Origin: Nitrosospira briensis C-128
GTDB taxonomy: Bacteria > Pseudomonadota > Gammaproteobacteria > Burkholderiales > Nitrosomonadaceae
Direction: 5' to 3'
Assembly (NCBI RefSeq): GCF_000619905.2
Contig: NZ_CP012371.1
Location: 2,728,001 to 2,792,000, forward strand
Length of the DNA stretch: 64,000 nucleotides
Under the pieces are notes generated by a model, which had not been told where the DNA came from, ran no database searches, and saw only the letters and a list, made by a program, of their open reading frames with translations. Position numbers and translations under genes: made by a program. Below are positions 26,118 through 35,195 of this stretch, one piece after another. Positions within the stretch are counted from its first letter, which is position 1. The number at the start of each line of letters is the position of its first letter.

Positions 26118-28055
26118 TCAGAAGCTTGCGGAAAAGCCGATCTGCCCCCAGCGCCCCGGCATCGGATACCCTGGACGATAGGCGTAACGGGCATCCAGAA
26201 GATTTTCCATAGCCACGAAAATTTCGCCTCTTTTGCCAAGCTGCGGCAACTGGTAAGAGACGCGGGCATTCATGATCGCAAATGAATGAACGCTCTCGCT
26301 GTTGACAGCTCCCGCCGCACGCGGCCGATTGAGCGCCAGTACGCTTGATTGGTACTGGGTGTCGACTGTCAGGCGAATGGGCCCCATTTGCCCATTCAAG
26401 CCGGCCGTGACGGCTCTCTTTGGCGTATACGGCAAATTATCGATGCTGGGATCAAGCAATGTCATTCCACCAAAAACCGTCCAGTTGGCCGTAATGTTTT
26501 GTCGAATCGCAACTTCAGTGCCGCGTATGGTATAGGTACCCAGATTCAGAAACTGCGGCGGTGGCGGAACGTTGGGCGGGAAGCCGAAGATGTAGCGGTT
26601 TTTTACCTGATCGGCAAATACGCTGACATCAATCTGTGTTGTTTCGAAAGGATTCAGCTTGAAGCCGACTTCGGCGTGATCGAGCTCTTCCGCGGCAAGC
26701 TGTCTCCAGCTTTGCCCCAGTGCGGGTATCACGGAGGAAAGTACGGGGGCCTCCAATCCCGGATAATTGATGCCGCGCGATACATTGCCGAAGAGGGTGA
26801 TCCAGTCTGATATCAGAGAGAGACCCGCATGTGGCGACGTCTTTGTCCGGAACATATTGTGGTCATAGACCCGGATGCCAACCGCCGGCACAAGCGACCA
26901 GCCTTTACCCAGCTCTATCGTTTGGCTCAACGCCATGTAAGGGGACGTGACGCGGAAAGCGGGTGCATTAAAACTATCCTGCGGCGCCGGGGCTACTCTA
27001 TTGAATCGCGCATTGCCCGAAATCCAGTCGCTGTCCAGTCCGGCAACAATGGCGCTGCCCTTCCATAGAGAGAATTGCTCCTTCCAGCGCACGCCTATCG
27101 TTTCGAAATTGGTGAGCGTATCTCCATCCAGGCCGGACTGATGCAGCCAGTTACCTTCTCCCTTGCTGTAATAAAAACGTAAGTCACCGCGCCAGTCATT
27201 GTGACGATGCGATATAAAAGCGGAGACCAATCCTGCCTGGGTGTTGTATTGCGGTGCCACGGCGGGTCTCGGCAACCGGTTATCGCCTGGATCGCGCGCG
27301 GTGTTGGTGACAAAAAGAAAGCTTGTGCCAACCGACCAGTTTGCACCCAGCCGCATGCCGATGCGGCCCATCACATTATTCAGTTCGCCGCTCGCATTGA
27401 GTCGCTGGCCATCCGACTGGGCGTGACCTTGCGCCAGCATGAAATCCACATCACCTTTGCGGCCAACCAGATCCGCTTGCTCGATAAAGGTATTGAAATA
27501 GCCTCCGGAAATCCTTGCGCCTGCCTGTATGCCATCCTCGGTTGCGCGCTTGGTTTCCAGATTGATCGACGCAAAGTTATTACCGTTGATTTGAGGTTGG
27601 GGGCTTTTGTAGACGGTAATGGATTGCATGCCATTGACCGGCAACAGATCGAGCAATGGATGGTTCCAGACGCCCATGTAAAATGGAACGCCGTCAATGT
27701 AAGTCTTGATTTCACTGCCGGGCCGGCTGACACCCATTCCGCGTATAAAGACCGCGCCGCCTTGATCGCCACCAAAAGCACCCACCGGGTTGTACCGTGA
27801 TATTTGCACCCCTGGGGTGCGGCGCAGCGCGGCCGCGAGATCGAACGCATTCTGATCGCGAAGCTGGCTTTCGGTGACCACCGCGGATGTGCTTGAAAAC
27901 GGATCGATGCGCACGCGATCAATGATTGGATTGGACGTCACAACGACGGGAGTCAGCGCGGTAGTTGAGGATTGCGTCGTAGTCTGTGCCATCGTAAACC
28001 CTGAAAAACTTATTGTTATGAATGTTATGGTCGATGCAATCTTTCTCATTCTCAT
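26118..28055 (-). CDS. TonB-dependent outer membrane receptor
   Basis: 645 residues. A signal peptide (to about residue 23) is followed by a possible TonB box (LTPVVVTSNP), a plug domain with LAAALRRTPGVQISRYNP and GAVFIRGMGVSRPG, and a 22-strand-type barrel ending in a C-terminal Phe (WGQIGFSASF). It takes up a metal chelate, cofactor or other scarce ligand using energy from TonB. As first gene of the minus-strand cluster it is the natural candidate receptor for the cluster's product or its metal complex. No cobalamin riboswitch box was found upstream. Confidence 0.92.
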   Translation of the reverse strand: MRMRKIASTITFITISFSGFTMAQTTTQSSTTALTPVVVTSNPIIDRVRIDPFSSTSAVVTESQLRDQNAFDLAAALRRTPGVQISRYNPVGAFGGDQGGAVFIRGMGVSRPGSEIKTYIDGVPFYMGVWNHPLLDLLPVNGMQSITVYKSPQPQINGNNFASINLETKRATEDGIQAGARISGGYFNTFIEQADLVGRKGDVDFMLAQGHAQSDGQRLNASGELNNVMGRIGMRLGANWSVGTSFLFVTNTARDPGDNRLPRPAVAPQYNTQAGLVSAFISHRHNDWRGDLRFYYSKGEGNWLHQSGLDGDTLTNFETIGVRWKEQFSLWKGSAIVAGLDSDWISGNARFNRVAPAPQDSFNAPAFRVTSPYMALSQTIELGKGWSLVPAVGIRVYDHNMFRTKTSPHAGLSLISDWITLFGNVSRGINYPGLEAPVLSSVIPALGQSWRQLAAEELDHAEVGFKLNPFETTQIDVSVFADQVKNRYIFGFPPNVPPPPQFLNLGTYTIRGTEVAIRQNITANWTVFGGMTLLDPSIDNLPYTPKRAVTAGLNGQMGPIRLTVDTQYQSSVLALNRPRAAGAVNSESVHSFAIMNARVSYQLPQLGKRGEIFVAMENLLDARYAYRPGYPMPGRWGQIGFSASF

Positions 28056-28075
28056 TTTTATTCTTTTTCTTGAAT

Positions 28076-28128
28076 GGCTGCGTCAAAAGCCGCAGCCAGC
28101 TAATGTCATTACCATATCCTGTAATGAC
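28076..28128 (-). promoter_or_regulatory. Two inverted repeats upstream of the TonB receptor
   Basis: Reading away from the gene, GGCTGCG (28076-28082) pairs with CGCAGCC (28091-28097), a perfect 7-bp hairpin with an 8-base loop. Next, GTCATTAC (28105-28112) and GTAATGAC (28121-28128) form a perfect 8-bp inverted repeat around an 8-base spacer. The second has the geometry of an operator for a dimeric regulator; the first would lie in the mRNA leader. Not a recognised Fur box. Confidence 0.45.
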
Positions 28129-28787
28129 TCATAGTATGTCATCGTCATCAATTGGAATGTACTTTTCGCGGTGCCAGAAAAACAGCTTACGGCGGCGAGG
28201 CCGAGAAGCGCCATATGCCGGGCTGATCCCAGCCTCCCGGAGCGCTACCGCAAAACGCTCATATGCGTGCTGATGGGAAATGTAAAACAAATTTATGAAA
28301 TTAGGAATGTGGCATATTGTCGCATGTGGCATATTGCCGCACTTGCTGGCGACATGCGTTCTAGCGCTATGCTTTACTCAAAAATTTCAAATGGGTATTA
28401 CCGGGAATAGCCGTGGCCAAGAGTGACTTTATGGGTTTGGGATGTCCTGGCAGCCTCTCGGACTTGAAGAATCGCAGCGAAAAAGTGACTGGGTGAGGAT
28501 ATGGACCGGCCAGACGCTTTTGCAGCCGATTTCCTTTAAGTCCGAGAGGCTGCTAGAAGCAGGGGAGTGCGATCCCGCTTGGGAATGAATCAGCGGATTG
28601 GGTCAGTGGGCCGAATTTTTGGGATTTTTGTGAATCAGCCGGAGTGAAGCGATGTTCGTCACGTCGTTACTAAAGATCATATGGCATAAGGGACGCGCTC
28701 GGGTATCATGCGCGCCCTATGATTCCGCTCGAGCGTATGACCTTCAATCTCGACGCTTGATCTTTTTCTTTATCGCCAGCTGCAGCG
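28129..28787. other. Intergenic region between the TonB receptor and metG
   Basis: About 660 bases with no supported gene. It contains repeat element C at 28450-28553. The short open frames here have no family features. The promoter of the minus-strand receptor cluster should lie in the left part, but no good -35/-10 pair was identified. Confidence 0.5.
28450..28553 (+). repeat. Interspersed inverted-repeat element, copy C
   Basis: 104 bp, terminal repeats CAGCCTCTCGGACTT and the complement AAGTCCGAGAGGCTG. Against the other copies both ends carry a matching change (CTGT to CTCT on the left, ACAG to AGAG on the right), so pairing of the ends is kept. The centre is shorter than in copy D. It lies between the TonB receptor and metG. 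Confidence 0.85.
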
Positions 28788-30980
28788 CTATTTTATTTTC
28801 ATTCCCGGCCGTGCGCCTTCATCGGGAGAGAGAAGATAAGGCCCATCGCCATCACCCGCGGCCAGCACCATCCCTTCGGATATGCCGAATTTCATCTTGC
28901 GTGGCGCAAGGTTGGCTACCATGACAGTCAGGCGGCCTGTGAGCTGTTCAGGATCGTAGGCGGATTTTATCCCTGCGAAGACGGTACGCTGTTCTGCTCC
29001 GATATCCAGCGTGAGCTTCAATAGTTTATCCGCGCCTTCTACGTGTTCGGCATTGATGATTTTCGCCACCCTGAGGTCGATCTTGCCGAAATCATCAATT
29101 GTAATCGATGCCGCTGCGGTGCTTTTGATACCCGTTCCATTCGTTGCAGGGATGGAGGGAGCGACTGGGCTTTTTTCCACCGCTTGCACAGTTTGTGTGG
29201 TTTGTGGCTGTACTGTTGGCTTCAGGCTTTCTTTATTGGCATCGATAAGCATTTCGATCTGTTTGGCGTCGAGGCGAGTCATCAGATGTTTGTAGTCGTT
29301 GATCCGGTGCCCGTCCGCTAACAGTCTGTTCTGCGAATTTGCATCCTTCCAGATGAGAGGGTTTATCCCCAGAAATTGCTCCGCTTGTGCGGCAAGTTTC
29401 GGCAGGACCGGTTTCAGGTAAACGGTGAGAATGCGGAACATGTTCAACGCAACACTGCACACCTCATGCAATTCTCGGTCGTTTTCATCATTTTTTGCCA
29501 GAAGCCATGGCTTCGTTCGATCCACGTATTGATTGGCAACGTCCGCTGCCAGCATTATTTCCTTTATGGCTTTGCCGAATTCCCTGCGATCATAAAAATT
29601 CGCAATGGAGATATGACGCCCCAGGAACGTATCCCCTTCGCCAAGCTGGCAGAAAAGAAACTGATTGAACCATTTTCGGTTCGCTTCGGAGATAGTGTGT
29701 GTAAGCCTCCCATCGAATTTCTTGGTGATAAATCCGGCGCATCTACTGGCTATATTGATGTATTTGCCTACCAGGTCGCTGTTGACCCGCGCGATGAAAT
29801 CATCGAAATTGAGATCGATATCTTCCATGCTGTCGTTGAGCTTGGCAGCGTAATAATAGCGTAGCCATTCTGGATTCAAGCCCTGTTTCAGATAGCTGTC
29901 CGCAGTAATGAACGTCCCACGCGACTTCGACATTTTTTGCCCGTTGACGGTAAGGAATCCATGAGCATAAATCTGGGTAGGCGTGCGATAACCCGAGAAT
30001 TCCAGCATCGCGGGCCAAAACAGCGCGTGAAAGTAGAGAATATCCTTACCGATAAAATGCACCATTTCGGTGTTGCCGCCGGGCCGAAGAAATTCATCGA
30101 TCTCGGCTTGAGATTTTTGCTTCTGTTTGAAGTAATTTTCGAAGCTGCCGAAGTAGCCGACGGGTGCATCCAGCCAGACATAGAAGAATTTCTTGCCGGC
30201 GGTACCGGGTATCGGAAAGCCGAAATAGGGCGCATCGCGGGAAATATCCCAGTCCGTCAAGCCCGCTGAAAGCCATTCATTCATCTTGTTGGCAGCTTCG
30301 GGTTGGAGTCGTGGCTTCATTTCGGGGTTGGCGCCGGACTGGCTCGAAAATGATTCAAAAACCCAACCATTGAGGAAAGCCTTGCAACGGGGATCCGAAA
30401 GCTTGAAGAAGTGATGTTTGGAAGCGCGGCGTTCCGGTTTTGCTCCCGAAACGGCGGAGTAAGGATCGATCAAATCGGTTGGCGAATATGTGGCCCCGCA
30501 TGCCTCGCACGAATCGCCGTATTGCTCCTTGGCATGGCAATTCGGGCATTCTCCCTTGATATACCGGTCCGGTAAAAACATCCGCTTCACCGGATCATAA
30601 AACTGCTCGACGGAGCGCTTGACGATCAGATCCTTTGCTTCGAGCTGACGATAGATATCCTCGCAAAATGCCTGGTTCTCGGGCGCATCCGTGGTGTAAT
30701 AATTGTCAAAATCAACATGAAAGCCATCAAAATCGGCCTTATGCTCTTGCCATACGCGGTCTATCAGCTGCTTGGGCGTAATGCCTTCCTGTTCGGCGCG
30801 CAGCATGATCGGCGTGCCGTGAGTGTCGTCGGCACACACGTAATGTACCTCGTGGCCTTGCATTTTCTGGAAACGGACCCAGATGTCGGTCTGAATGTAT
30901 TCCACCAGATGCCCGAGATGGATGCTGCCGTTAGCATAGGGTAGCGCTGAAGTAACCAGAATTTTTCGCTTGTTCATCAA
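28788..30980 (-). CDS. metG: Methionyl-tRNA synthetase with C-terminal tRNA-binding domain
   Basis: 730 residues. Class I signature [18 protein letters not shown] near the N-terminus, zinc-binding Cys clusters ([18 protein letters not shown]) and the KMSKS loop ([11 protein letters not shown]). The C-terminal part (from about residue 620) is the EMAP/Trbp111-like domain used for dimerisation and tRNA binding, linked by a Thr/Pro/Val-rich segment. Two adjacent Met codons (30980, 30977) can serve as start. Divergent from mrp with a spacer of about 250 bases. Confidence 0.95.
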   Translation of the reverse strand: MMNKRKILVTSALPYANGSIHLGHLVEYIQTDIWVRFQKMQGHEVHYVCADDTHGTPIMLRAEQEGITPKQLIDRVWQEHKADFDGFHVDFDNYYTTDAPENQAFCEDIYRQLEAKDLIVKRSVEQFYDPVKRMFLPDRYIKGECPNCHAKEQYGDSCEACGATYSPTDLIDPYSAVSGAKPERRASKHHFFKLSDPRCKAFLNGWVFESFSSQSGANPEMKPRLQPEAANKMNEWLSAGLTDWDISRDAPYFGFPIPGTAGKKFFYVWLDAPVGYFGSFENYFKQKQKSQAEIDEFLRPGGNTEMVHFIGKDILYFHALFWPAMLEFSGYRTPTQIYAHGFLTVNGQKMSKSRGTFITADSYLKQGLNPEWLRYYYAAKLNDSMEDIDLNFDDFIARVNSDLVGKYINIASRCAGFITKKFDGRLTHTISEANRKWFNQFLFCQLGEGDTFLGRHISIANFYDRREFGKAIKEIMLAADVANQYVDRTKPWLLAKNDENDRELHEVCSVALNMFRILTVYLKPVLPKLAAQAEQFLGINPLIWKDANSQNRLLADGHRINDYKHLMTRLDAKQIEMLIDANKESLKPTVQPQTTQTVQAVEKSPVAPSIPATNGTGIKSTAAASITIDDFGKIDLRVAKIINAEHVEGADKLLKLTLDIGAEQRTVFAGIKSAYDPEQLTGRLTVMVANLAPRKMKFGISEGMVLAAGDGDGPYLLSPDEGARPGMKIK

Positions 30981-31040
30981 TTGCCTATAGAGATTGCACC
31001 AAACGTGATTGTAACAAACTGTAAGCCCGGCAACCTGTTG

Positions 31041-31090
31041 AACTGAAGGAAACAGTTGTTTATTGACCAGGGCGGAGTGAGCCCTGTTTT
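31041..31090 (+). promoter_or_regulatory. Hairpins in the mrp leader, the second terminator-like
   Basis: AACTG(aaggaaa)CAGTT is followed by CAGGGC (31068-31073), a 7-base loop, GCCCTG (31081-31086) and TTTTCTT. The second has the form of an intrinsic terminator on the plus strand, about 140 bases before the mrp start, between two divergent genes where no plus-strand gene would need terminating. Attenuation of mrp is possible; function is unproven. Confidence 0.35.
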
Positions 31091-31229
31091 CTTCAAGCCA
31101 TAAGAATTGGTTCCGGTCGGTTCTGCATGACGGGTGGACGCTTTATCTTCATCTCGGCAGACTCTCGACCTGGATATTTGTTAATATTCGAAGTCATCAT
31201 TTGTGCCGCAGATAAAGGAGTATGCAGAC

Positions 31230-32318
31230 GTGCCTATCACGGAACAGCAAATACAGTCTGTCCTCAGGGAAATTATCGACCTCAGCACGGGTAAGGATTA
31301 CGTAACCGGCAATGAAGCACGTAATATCAAAATAGAGGGCGATAACGTCTCGCTTGATATCGTGCTGGGTTACCCGGCAAAAAGCGTGGTGGAAAGTATA
31401 CGCAAGCAGACGGTTGACAAGCTCAAAAGTATTCCCGGTATTGGTAACGTGCATGTCGACGTCACGAGCAAGATCGTAGCTCATAGCGTGCAGCGTGGCG
31501 TAAAGCTCATTCCGGGGGTCAAGAATATCATCGCGGTAGCGTCCGGAAAGGGTGGGGTGGGCAAGTCTGCCACGGCGGTCAATCTGGCACTGGCGCTTGC
31601 CGCGGAGGGCGCTTCCGTCGGCATCCTCGACGCCGACATTTACGGCCCTTCGCAGCCCCAGATGCTGGGTATTGCCGGCCGTCCCGAATCCCTCGACGGC
31701 AAGACCATGGAACCGATGAAGGCACATGGCATTCAGGCCATATCAATCGGTTTTTTGATTGACGTTGAAACGCCGATGGTGTGGCGCGGACCGATGGTTA
31801 CGCAAGCGTTGCAACAGTTGTTGAACGATACCCGGTGGAAAGATGTGGATTATCTTATCGTGGACATGCCGCCGGGAACCGGCGACATCCAGTTGACGCT
31901 TGCGCAGAAAGTACCGGTTACGGGCGCTGTCATCGTTACCACCCCTCAGGATATTGCGTTGCTCGATGCACGCAAAGGACTGAAGATGTTCCAGAAAGTG
32001 GGTATTCCCATTATCGGAATTGTCGAGAATATGAGTACTCACATCTGTTCAAAATGCGGTCACGAGGAGCATATTTTCGGCGCCGGTGGTGGGGAGAAAA
32101 TGTGCAAGGATTATGAGGTCGAATTTCTTGGGTCCTTGCCGCTCGACATAAAAATCCGCGAACATACCGACTCCGGTACCCCGACGGTTGTCGCGGATCC
32201 GGGCGGGAAAATAGCGGGGACTTATCGCAGCATTGCGCGCCGCATCGCAGTCAAGGTCGATGAATTATCGCTGGATCATTCAGCGCTGTTTGCGAAGATC
32301 GTAATCGAGGATACCTGA
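31230..32318 (+). CDS. mrp: Mrp/ApbC-type iron-sulfur cluster carrier ATPase
   Basis: 362 residues from a GTG at 31230, chosen because AAAGGAG lies 9 bases upstream; another GTG at 31203 is less likely. An N-terminal MIP18/DUF59 domain (to about residue 85) precedes the P-loop NTPase: deviant Walker A ASGKGGVGKSATAVNLA, DADIYGPSQP, and the CxxC in HICSKCGHEE that binds the bridging Fe-S cluster. It carries Fe-S clusters to target proteins in the cytoplasm. The dcd gene follows after 100 bases. Confidence 0.93.
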   Translation: MPITEQQIQSVLREIIDLSTGKDYVTGNEARNIKIEGDNVSLDIVLGYPAKSVVESIRKQTVDKLKSIPGIGNVHVDVTSKIVAHSVQRGVKLIPGVKNIIAVASGKGGVGKSATAVNLALALAAEGASVGILDADIYGPSQPQMLGIAGRPESLDGKTMEPMKAHGIQAISIGFLIDVETPMVWRGPMVTQALQQLLNDTRWKDVDYLIVDMPPGTGDIQLTLAQKVPVTGAVIVTTPQDIALLDARKGLKMFQKVGIPIIGIVENMSTHICSKCGHEEHIFGAGGGEKMCKDYEVEFLGSLPLDIKIREHTDSGTPTVVADPGGKIAGTYRSIARRIAVKVDELSLDHSALFAKIVIEDT

Positions 32319-32419
32319 TTACCCAGGAAAACCAACGAAATGGATGAGGGCGCGCGTCTGCGTACGCTCATCCCATTCCCGACTGACATTCTCCCGGCAT
32401 TCTCTTCTTCTTTTTAAAA

Positions 32420-32986
32420 ATGACCATAAAGTCGGATAAGTGGATTCGCCGCATGGCGGCGGAACACCGCATGATCGAGCCCTTCGAGCCCAATCAGGTC
32501 AAGCACGCCAATGGCCATCGGATCGTTTCATACGGGACATCAAGTTACGGCTACGATATCCGTTGCTCGGATGAATTCAAGCTGTTTACCAATATAAACT
32601 CCGTTATTGTCGACCCCAAGAATTTTGATTCGAATTCTTTTGTCGACGTGAAGGGCGACGTTTGCCTTATCCCGCCCAATTCCTTTGCACTCGCGCGCAC
32701 CGTTGAGTATTTCCGCATCCCGCGCAATGTGCTTACCATCTGCCTCGGCAAATCCACTTATGCGCGTTGCGGCATTATTGTCAACGTCACCCCATTTGAG
32801 CCGGAGTGGGAAGGTTATGTCACACTGGAATTTTCCAACACGACACCGCTTCCCGCAAAGATTTATGCGAATGAGGGAGTGGCTCAGGTGATCTTCTTCG
32901 AGTCCGATGAAGTATGCGAGGTTTCGTATAAAGATCGGGGTGGAAAATATCAGGGGCAGCATGGTGTGACGCTACCGAAAATCTGA
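32420..32986 (+). CDS. dcd: dCTP deaminase
   Basis: 188 residues, the standard length. Converts dCTP to dUTP for dTMP synthesis. Conserved blocks: [78 protein letters not shown] with the catalytic Glu, and the nucleotide-binding tail [13 protein letters not shown]. It functions with the thyA-folA pair 2.2 kb away, though in a separate unit. The start at the ATG follows a T-rich stretch without a strong ribosome site. Confidence 0.95.
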   Translation: MTIKSDKWIRRMAAEHRMIEPFEPNQVKHANGHRIVSYGTSSYGYDIRCSDEFKLFTNINSVIVDPKNFDSNSFVDVKGDVCLIPPNSFALARTVEYFRIPRNVLTICLGKSTYARCGIIVNVTPFEPEWEGYVTLEFSNTTPLPAKIYANEGVAQVIFFESDEVCEVSYKDRGGKYQGQHGVTLPKI

Positions 32987-33237
32987 TTTTTTGCAGCAAT
33001 GGCCGCACCTCGGCCAATTGTCCGATACCTGCAATAAATGCAGCAGGGGTCGATCAACCCGCTTTATGCCCGATGTGTCCCATAAAAATCGCAAGTCTTT
33101 GTTATAAATAAATATTTAACCCTGATGTGGCGTGTGAATTCTCTCCTGGCGCCGTCAATTATGACGAGTTGCCAAGGTGGTTCTTTTGCGACCATTCCCG
33201 ATGGGTATATGATTTTTTTTCGAGCCGAAAAAAACGC

Positions 33238-33265
33238 TTGATTCCAGCGGAATGAAGTTTATAAT
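33238..33265 (+). promoter_or_regulatory. Promoter of the leader peptide-ornithine decarboxylase unit
   Basis: TTGATT at 33238-33243, a 16-base spacer and a perfect TATAAT at 33260-33265. Transcription would start near 33272, about 35 bases before the leader ORF. It is one of the best sigma70-like promoters in the window. Confidence 0.65.
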
Positions 33266-33306
33266 CCGCTTTTTTACGAATGTGTAATCAGGAATAGGAG
33301 GTCATC

Positions 33307-33372
33307 ATGAAAAGCAAAGCAAACTACTTCGTCCCGGCTGACCTGGTAAATATTCATACTCCCGTCACGTAG
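33307..33372 (+). CDS. 21-residue leader ORF upstream of ornithine decarboxylase
   Basis: ATG at 33307, stop TAG at 33370-33372, 21 residues (MKSKANYFVPADLVNIHTPV and a final Thr). It has a perfect AGGAGG ribosome site at 33296-33301 with 5-base spacing, stronger than that of the main gene, and sits between a good promoter and the decarboxylase start 24 bases later. A short stem GTCTT(33374-33378)/AAGAC(33388-33392) places the decarboxylase ribosome site in its loop. Translation of the leader could open or cover that site. It shows no obvious likeness to the SpeFL leader of E. coli. Confidence 0.6.
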   Translation: MKSKANYFVPADLVNIHTPVT

Positions 33373-33396
33373 CGTCTTTAAAGAAGGAAGACTCTC

Positions 33397-34572
33397 ATGC
33401 AAATGCGTACCACGGCCCTACGGCGCAAAGTAGACGCCGAAGAAATATTCGACACCCATCCCGAAGTCAGACTGGATTTTGAACATGTCCAGGCAGCCTT
33501 GAAAAAAGGCTACAGCAAGCCGTTTCTGCTGGTTGACAGCCATATTGTCCGCACTAAAGCCCGCCGATTCAAAACTGCCATGCCACAGGTGCAGCCGCAC
33601 TATGCGGTGAAGGCGAATCCGGATCCGCGCGTACTCAGCGCCCTGATCGAGGAAGGCGTCGGGTTTGAAATCGCCTCTATCTCGGAACTGGATCTTCTGC
33701 TCAGCCTGGGTGTTCCCGCTGCGGAAATTTATTACAGTAATCCGATGAAGTCGCGCGCCTATCTGGAATATGCGGCATCAAAAGGTGTGGAATGGTATGT
33801 GCTGGATAGTGTCGAGGAACTACGCAAGATTGTGAGCGTCAAGCCTGACGCGAAGATGTATCTGCGCATAGACACGCCGAACATCGGCAGCGATTGGCCA
33901 CTGGCCGGCAAATTCGGTACGCACGCCGCCGAGATCAAGGGCATCATCAATGAAGCGGTAAAACTCAAGGCCGATCTTGCGGGCGTGACTTTCCATGTCG
34001 GTTCACAATGCCGTAATCCGCAGAATTGGCGAGTGGGCATCGAGCGGGCCAAAAAGGTTTTTGCGGACATGCGCCGGGTTGGCTTATCGCCCCGTCTGCT
34101 CAATATCGGCGGCGGCTATCCCGTTCGTCATATCAAGCCCATCCCGTCAATAGAGATAATAGGTGACGTGGTGAATGCAGCCATCGCGGATCTGCCGAAG
34201 GAAATTCGTATCATGGCCGAGCCGGGGCGTTATCTGGTATCCGATGCAGCTTATTTTGTTTGCCGCGTGGTAGGCACAGCCACCCGCAATGGTAAGCGCT
34301 GGATGTACTGGGACGCGGGTATGTTTGGCGGCGTGATCGAAGTCACCGAAGGTCTACGCTATGAAATTCTTTCTGACCGCAGCGGGCACGACATTCCATG
34401 GTGTGTCGCCGGGCCGACCTGTGACTCGGTGGATATTCTGATGCGTGATGAAATGCTGCCGGAAGATATCCAGGAAGGGGATTTCATCTATATTCCCAAC
34501 GCCGGTGCTTACACGACTGCCTACGCCAGCAATTTCAATGGTTTTCCACTACCGGATGTGGTTGTTCTCTAA
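33397..34572 (+). CDS. Ornithine/diaminopimelate-type PLP decarboxylase (fold III), probable ornithine decarboxylase
   Basis: 391 residues, alanine-racemase-fold decarboxylase of the eukaryotic ODC type. PLP Lys lies in QPHYAVKANPDPRVL; ISELDLLLSLGV, TFHVGSQCRNP, LLNIGGGYPV and EPGRYLVSDAAYF form the PLP site, and AGPTCDSVDILMRD holds the active-site Cys and Asp of the partner subunit. The likely reaction is ornithine to putrescine; lysine activity cannot be excluded. Ribosome site GAAGGAAG. A 21-codon leader ORF precedes it and a strong two-way terminator follows. Confidence 0.88.
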   Translation: MQMRTTALRRKVDAEEIFDTHPEVRLDFEHVQAALKKGYSKPFLLVDSHIVRTKARRFKTAMPQVQPHYAVKANPDPRVLSALIEEGVGFEIASISELDLLLSLGVPAAEIYYSNPMKSRAYLEYAASKGVEWYVLDSVEELRKIVSVKPDAKMYLRIDTPNIGSDWPLAGKFGTHAAEIKGIINEAVKLKADLAGVTFHVGSQCRNPQNWRVGIERAKKVFADMRRVGLSPRLLNIGGGYPVRHIKPIPSIEIIGDVVNAAIADLPKEIRIMAEPGRYLVSDAAYFVCRVVGTATRNGKRWMYWDAGMFGGVIEVTEGLRYEILSDRSGHDIPWCVAGPTCDSVDILMRDEMLPEDIQEGDFIYIPNAGAYTTAYASNFNGFPLPDVVVL

Positions 34573-34588
34573 CTACTGATTGTCGGGT

Positions 34589-34628
34589 AAACAATGACGG
34601 GACCCAACGAGTGGTCCCGTCATTGTTT
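34589..34628. terminator. Bidirectional intrinsic terminator between odc and folA
   Basis: A perfect 16-bp stem, AAACAATGACGGGACC at 34589-34604 and its complement at 34613-34628, around an 8-base loop. The A/T-rich stem ends serve as the U-tract in both directions. It ends the decarboxylase transcript on the plus strand and the thyA-folA transcript on the minus strand. The folA stop codon (34620-34622) lies inside the stem. Confidence 0.8.
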
Positions 34629-35195
34629 CAGCATCATCCAGTCATAACCGCCGGGCAAAGTTCCCTTGCCTGTTTTTCGGTCAAATACCACAAAATGGTA
34701 TTCCAGGCCGTTGTCATCCCAGCGGTATTTCTCCCGAGACGTTTCCTTCCATTCTTCGTGATTGAATTCAGGAAATAGCACGTCGCCATCGAAATCCCTC
34801 TGAATTTCTGTAATATACAATCGGTCGCACAGCGGCAACATTTGCTGGAATATTTTGGCCCCGCCGATAACAAAGATTTCCGTATCACCTGTCGTTACAG
34901 GCTTATCTTCGTTTCCTTTGTCATCGTGGCAGGCTCTCAACGCTTCAGCTATTGAATGCACCACGATAGCGCCCTGAATTTCGTACCCGGTTTGGCTTGT
35001 AACAATGATACAGGTGCGCCCAGGCAGAGGTTTGCCGATGGATTCATAGGTTTTGCGCCCCATGATAATGGGATGCCCCATGGTAAGCGTCTTGAAGCGC
35101 TTCAGATCGGGCGGCAACCGCCACGGCATTTCGTTGTTCTTGCCGATGACTCGGTTCTGTGCCATTGCCACCAAAGCGGAGAGTCGAACGCTCAT
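34620..35195 (-). CDS. folA: Dihydrofolate reductase
   Basis: 191 residues. Reduces dihydrofolate to tetrahydrofolate. Conserved: [31 protein letters not shown] with the substrate-binding acid, [20 protein letters not shown], and [14 protein letters not shown] for NADPH binding. A linker with [11 protein letters not shown] makes it longer than the 159-residue E. coli enzyme. It overlaps thyA by 4 bases (ATGA), so translation is coupled; the pair regenerates the folate consumed by thymidylate synthesis. Confidence 0.95.
   Translation of the reverse strand: MSVRLSALVAMAQNRVIGKNNEMPWRLPPDLKRFKTLTMGHPIIMGRKTYESIGKPLPGRTCIIVTSQTGYEIQGAIVVHSIAEALRACHDDKGNEDKPVTTGDTEIFVIGGAKIFQQMLPLCDRLYITEIQRDFDGDVLFPEFNHEEWKETSREKYRWDDNGLEYHFVVFDRKTGKGTLPGGYDWMMLKQ

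Noticed and set aside
28056-28200. Cobalamin riboswitch before the TonB receptor
   Set aside because: No B12 box or matching long-range pairings were seen; only short inverted repeats are present.
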